Shown here: positions 60,665-64,000 of the stretch, in pieces
How the letters are laid out: each line of letters starts with the position of its first letter
How positions within the stretch are numbered: position 1 is the first letter of the stretch
Assembly: GCF_003605645.1 (NCBI RefSeq)
Contig: NZ_QVMU01000001.1
Span: 744,001-808,000, forward strand
DNA length: 64,000 nucleotides
Direction of reading: 5' to 3'
DNA from: Vibrio sinensis
Lineage (GTDB): Bacteria; Pseudomonadota; Gammaproteobacteria; Enterobacterales; Vibrionaceae
Notes under the pieces: generated by a model
The model's database searches: none
What the model saw: only the letters and a program-made list of their open reading frames with translations
Told to the model about the DNA's origin: nothing
Translations under genes and position numbers: made by a program

Positions 60665-62944
60665 ATGAGTAACTTAGATAACTTATCACCTCTTGACTTC
60701 GAAGAATTGTGTCGAGATATTGCCTCACAAAAAATGGGACTCAGTTTCTCTGCATTTGGCCCTGGTCCTGATGGTGGGATTGATGGGCGTCATTCGACAG
60801 CGGAGGGTGATATTATTTTGCAGTGCAAGCACTACTCGAGCACACCCTTTTCGGGTTTAAAAAGAAGTGTGGAAAAAGAGAAAGATAAGTTAGATATACT
60901 AAAACCCAAACAATATCTGTTCTTTACATCTCAATCACTTACTCCAAAGAAAAGCGCTCAATTGGAGCAAGTACTGTCCCCTCATGTTTTTAGTACCAAC
61001 GATATCCTAGGCAAAGAAGATATTGAAGCTGCACTCCGAGATTTTCCTAATATAGAAAAGAAGCATATGAAGCTGTGGCTCTCAAGTACTGCTGTATTAG
61101 AACGAATTTTACTGTCTGGGCTTGAAGCCTATACTCATGCGACTAAGGAAGAAATTCTAGAAGAGTTGGCCGTTTATGTGCTTAACCCGAGCTTACATCA
61201 AGCAATTGAGCAACTAGAAAAGGAAAAAGTCCTTGTTATATCGGGCCAACCTGGTGTTGGGAAGACAACACTAGCAAAAATGGTTTCTTATCATTATCTA
61301 AAAGAAGATTGGCAATTTGTTTCAATTAATTCTTTAGAAGATGGCTTTTCTAAGCTTAACAATGAGCAGAAAACAGTGTTTTTCTTTGATGATTTTTTAG
61401 GAAGAATTGAGTTAGATCGACAAACGCTCCTTCAGAAAGACAATGCTCTATCACTTTTTGTAAAGAGGGTTGTTAGAGCTCCCAACGCGAGGTTCATCCT
61501 AACTACTCGTGCCCATATATTTGAAGAAGCAAAGTTGATCTCTGATCGTGTGGATAGTACGAAGTTTCATCTTGCTAAATACCTGTTAGATGTTGGTCAA
61601 TATACACGGAAAGTTCGAGCAGAGATTTTATTTAATCACTTATTTACTTCGACTTTGGAAGGGCAATACATAGAGTCCCTTATTGAAAGTGATTCACTAA
61701 GCGATATTATCGATCACCGAAACTACAACCCTCGTGTGATAGCTTTTGTCTCCAGTGAGTTTAATCAAGACATTTCTCCCATTGATTACCCTAGCTATAT
61801 ATTGGATGCGTTAGATCATCCTGAAATGATTTGGAGTAAACCTTTCAATTCTTTGAGTTCTAGCTCAAAACATTTACTAATAACACTGTTTTTTCAAAAG
61901 ACCATTTTTGGGGTAAAGATAGAAGAACTAAGGAGTCAGTTTTCAAGGTTACATAGAAATGTTTGTGATTTTCATGGCCAACCTACATCTCTGGAAGACT
62001 TCAATTCATCACTTAGAAGTCTTGAATCTGGATTTATTTCGATTTCAGGTGGTAGCGTTGATTTTGTTAACCCTTCAGTTCAAGACTTTTTAAAGTCATA
62101 CCTTAACGATAAAGAGTTCTTAGGACTTCTACCAACCGTGGCAATAAAAGCTATGTGGGCGAAAAATCTTTGGGAACATATGAAAACTGTTTTTAAAGAG
62201 CAAGAAGATTTGAAATATTGCGCTCATAAGTTTTCTGACTTTGCCACAAAAATAGATAGTTCGCCAACTCAGTCAAAAACGCCGCACGCAAGTTTATTTG
62301 AACGATATACAATCCGTTTTACCGACCTATCTTTGTCGGTAAGAGTTGAATTTTTGTTCGATTTATGGACTTACAGTAATTATACGCCTTTTCTTGATAA
62401 GGCATTAGAGTTGCTGGAGTCTTCTAACTTGGACATTGATGGAGGTAGAGATGGACGAGACTTACCAGAGCTTCATTGTTGGGTGTGTGAACATGTCGAA
62501 GAAAGCTCTTCAATATCAAATCGACTATTAAGAGCAATAGAAGAAAAAATTCGAGAGATATTGAAACAAGGAGTTCATATTGAAGATTTGAATATGATAA
62601 TTGATAGTGTGGATACCTACATACCTAACAAAAAAGAACTTGGTATCCAGAAACTTATCGATTATTGGGTGGATTTTGAGCTCTCTTGTACATCAGACTC
62701 CATCGCTCAGCTTGATTTAGAAAGCGAGTTGTCAGATCACATTGTGTTTTTAGAGGAATTATCTAAACTCACGAATCGTGATGTAGAAGACGCAAAGAAT
62801 ACGGTATATGACCGAATTAGTGAATTAGATGAACATGAAGAGGCTTTTTCTGAATCAATATCTCCCCTCGCAAAGGAAAGTGAAAAAGGCGATATTTTCA
62901 GTGACGAAGATATCAAGAGTCTATTTGCCAATCTTCTGAAATAG
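60665..62944 (+). CDS. Mrr-type nuclease fused to nSTAND3 NTPase
   Basis: A 759-residue protein. The N-terminal Mrr endonuclease shows LSPLDFEELCRDIA, GPGPDGGIDGRHS (catalytic Asp about 40) and IILQCKHYSS (Gln-Cys-Lys about 52). The NTPase shows Walker A GQPGVGKTTLAKM (about 193), Walker B TVFFFDDFLG (about 238) and FILTTRAHIFEEA (about 279). A winged-helix and helical C-terminus follow (350-759). The Mrr-nSTAND3 order is common among predicted antiphage proteins: nucleotide-dependent assembly would activate DNA cleavage. It is the last gene of the island. Confidence 0.85.
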   Translation: MSNLDNLSPLDFEELCRDIASQKMGLSFSAFGPGPDGGIDGRHSTAEGDIILQCKHYSSTPFSGLKRSVEKEKDKLDILKPKQYLFFTSQSLTPKKSAQLEQVLSPHVFSTNDILGKEDIEAALRDFPNIEKKHMKLWLSSTAVLERILLSGLEAYTHATKEEILEELAVYVLNPSLHQAIEQLEKEKVLVISGQPGVGKTTLAKMVSYHYLKEDWQFVSINSLEDGFSKLNNEQKTVFFFDDFLGRIELDRQTLLQKDNALSLFVKRVVRAPNARFILTTRAHIFEEAKLISDRVDSTKFHLAKYLLDVGQYTRKVRAEILFNHLFTSTLEGQYIESLIESDSLSDIIDHRNYNPRVIAFVSSEFNQDISPIDYPSYILDALDHPEMIWSKPFNSLSSSSKHLLITLFFQKTIFGVKIEELRSQFSRLHRNVCDFHGQPTSLEDFNSSLRSLESGFISISGGSVDFVNPSVQDFLKSYLNDKEFLGLLPTVAIKAMWAKNLWEHMKTVFKEQEDLKYCAHKFSDFATKIDSSPTQSKTPHASLFERYTIRFTDLSLSVRVEFLFDLWTYSNYTPFLDKALELLESSNLDIDGGRDGRDLPELHCWVCEHVEESSSISNRLLRAIEEKIREILKQGVHIEDLNMIIDSVDTYIPNKKELGIQKLIDYWVDFELSCTSDSIAQLDLESELSDHIVFLEELSKLTNRDVEDAKNTVYDRISELDEHEEAFSESISPLAKESEKGDIFSDEDIKSLFANLLK

Positions 62945-63342
62945 GGTAAAGCTAGCCTTTAAAACCACCCTTACGCTCAATCCACTCTATCACTGCTGGA
63001 TTCGTCAGGGGTGATAGTTAAGGTTTTGCTCTACTTCATCTAATCCGTTAAATGCTAATTTAGCAAAACCACTGACAAGCTTTTGTCCAACAATGAGCTA
63101 GCGATCATGGCTAGCTCAGTGTGATCACCAAGCGATTCTGTCGCACTCAACACGATGAAAAACGTTAGCTATTAGCCTTTAGTTTACGAAACGAAATATT
63201 GTATGAGATTGAAATTATTGCATAAATAAATGATATTAATCACTTATTGTGAATTTATTTCTGCCGTTCCCCTGAATGTTACCCCTCAACTCAAATTATC
63301 ATAAAATAACAATTAAAATCAGATAGATAAGTCAATTTTCAA
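62945..63342. other. Right end of the island, non-coding
   Basis: Nearly 400 bp, AT-rich toward the right, without a gene. GCTAGCGATCATGGCTAGC (about 63099-63117) is an inverted repeat. GTTCCCCT (63265-63272) and CCCCTCAACT (63277 on) echo the inverted repeat before int at the left end and may be integrase binding sites. Confidence 0.55.
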
Positions 63343-63365
63343 AATCCCTCTTAAACGCTTTGTTA
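63343..63365 (-). repeat. Right remnant of the split attC / island right end
   Basis: AATCCCTCTTAA plus ACGCTTTGTTA matches the R'' ends of normal sites in this array. It directly abuts the stop of the isochorismatase-family gene, as an attC should. Confidence 0.85.
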
Positions 63366-63368
63366 GCC

Positions 63369-63902
63369 CTATGCCAAAAGGCTACCAACTTCAATTGCGT
63401 CTATCTTTACACCAAAACTCGAAATATTGGGCAATGTTGCATTATGATGCGCTCGAATTTGAGCGCCGGTAGCATGCGATTTATCGTGGGTTGTATGAGC
63501 GTCCGATATCAACGTAACCGAATAACCTAACCCAGCAGCCCTGCGAACGGTCGTATCAACACAAAACTCAGACGCATAACCACAGACGATTACATTGTCG
63601 ATTCCTAATTCTGTCAGAAGACTTTGAAGGTTTGTATTCAAAAACGAATCCGGAGTTGTCTTACGAACAAAATAATCGTTCACTTGTGTCACAAGCGCCG
63701 ACTGCAACTTCCAACCATCGGAACCAAATTCGATCACAGAATTGAGCTGCTCATGCTGGATGAAAACAACTGGAACTGCCGTATTCCGAGCCCATTTGGT
63801 CACTTCATTAATCTTATCTAAGACTACTTTAGACTCAAATGGTTGTGGTTCGGGATCGAATAAAATCGATTGAACATCGATAACAAGAACCGCAGATTTC
63901 AT
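63369..63902 (-). CDS. Isochorismatase-family cysteine hydrolase (cassette)
   Basis: A 177-residue protein of the isochorismatase-like hydrolase family (nicotinamidase and related amidases). Seen: the N-terminal AVLVIDVQ (catalytic Asp), KTTPDSFLNTNL with the family Lys, and DNVIVCGYASEFCVDTTVRRAAGLGY containing the nucleophile Cys in the place of the usual GxxTxxCV. The substrate is unknown. AGAGGAT precedes the ATG. It is the first cassette on the far side of the island, and its attC has been split. Confidence 0.9.
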   Translation of the reverse strand: MKSAVLVIDVQSILFDPEPQPFESKVVLDKINEVTKWARNTAVPVVFIQHEQLNSVIEFGSDGWKLQSALVTQVNDYFVRKTTPDSFLNTNLQSLLTELGIDNVIVCGYASEFCVDTTVRRAAGLGYSVTLISDAHTTHDKSHATGAQIRAHHNATLPNISSFGVKIDAIEVGSLLA

Positions 63903-63917
63903 AATTATCCTCTTATA

Positions 63918-64000
63918 GGGCTAACGCCGCGTTAAGTGGTGAACAACGCCTACCACCCTGCCTAAACCATTGTGACATAAACACTTAAACCAAAGAAAAC
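63918..64000 (-). repeat. attC site, cut by the window end
   Basis: GGGCTAACGCCGCGTTAAGTGG starts the site, split here for length as GGGCTAACGCC and GCGTTAAGTGG. It closely matches the one at 24365. It shows that the cassette array continues past the window. Confidence 0.88.

Larger units (their letters stand above)
31511..63365. mobile_element. Integrative mobilizable island of about 31.8 kb inserted in an attC
   Basis: The left copy AATCACTATTAAGGGCTTCGTTA (31511-31533 read in two parts: AATCACTATTAA, GGGCTTCGTTA) and the right copy at 63343-63365 (AATCCCTCTTAA, ACGCTTTGTTA) agree at 18 of 23 positions. A tyrosine integrase gene lies just inside the left end. Relaxase and MobC-like genes lie in the middle. 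No conjugation pilus genes are present, so transfer would need a helper. The cargo is repair genes and a run of defence-like genes. Confidence 0.8.

Overview
The window looks like a Vibrio chromosome (Vibrionaceae, Gammaproteobacteria). The evidence is a run of VCR-like attC sites separating one- and two-gene cassettes, a SiaPQM-type TRAP importer, SelO, and moderately low GC. No rRNA or tRNA gene was seen.

Region 1 (1-8.8 kb) is sugar metabolism. It holds a GH31 alpha-xylosidase-like enzyme (cut by the window edge), xylA, xylR and xylB, with a PatB/MalY-type PLP lyase between xylA and xylR. A YgjV-like membrane protein and a luciferase-family oxidoreductase follow.

Region 2 (9.3-19.6 kb) is a sialic-acid-type regulon on the minus strand. 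A nine-gene operon runs nanA, ROK kinase, enolase-superfamily enzyme, D-2-hydroxyacid dehydrogenase, siaP, siaQ, siaM, NanQ/YhcH anomerase and a second pyruvate-dependent aldolase. The nanR repressor gene lies just downstream. Upstream of nanA sit two GGTATA repeats in the form known from E. coli NanR operators. The cluster has no nanE, nagA or nagB, and its kinase resembles Mak. A deaminated sialic acid (KDN to mannose plus pyruvate) is therefore a reasonable alternative substrate.

Region 3 (20.1-31.5 kb) is selO followed by the distal end of a chromosomal integron. The attC sites are oriented so that cassettes read right to left, so intI would lie to the right, outside the window. Cargo includes two VOC proteins, two toxin-antitoxin pairs, a HEPN-like protein, a methyltransferase, a LysE-type exporter, a 49-aa peptide, several unknowns, and one ORF-less cassette present twice. 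An IS110-family element has inserted exactly at an attC core. Its 5' non-coding region folds like a bridge RNA, and both sides of the presumed target loop match attC sequence.

Region 4 (31.5-63.4 kb) is a mobilizable island of about 31.8 kb inserted in one attC site and splitting it in two. Its left half carries a tyrosine integrase with two accessory ORFs, two repeat-domain phage-like proteins, LexA-regulated umuDC, a CoiA-like protein, an AlpA-like regulator, 21-bp-spaced iterons, an oriT-like hairpin, a MobC-like protein and a MOBP-type relaxase. No type IV secretion genes are present. The right half is a cluster of probable defence genes: a zinc-ribbon/HEPN protein, a 1521-aa nuclease-STAND ATPase (Avs-like), a divergent 1347-aa NACHT-like ATPase with a C-terminal PD-(D/E)XK nuclease, a metallo-beta-lactamase-fold protein in a cassette-like frame, a 724-aa AAA_13/ABC-type ATPase, and an Mrr nuclease-nSTAND fusion. 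After the island the integron resumes with an isochorismatase-family cassette and another attC at the window edge.

Family names come from motif recognition without database searches. Start codons were chosen from Shine-Dalgarno sequences and overlaps where possible.
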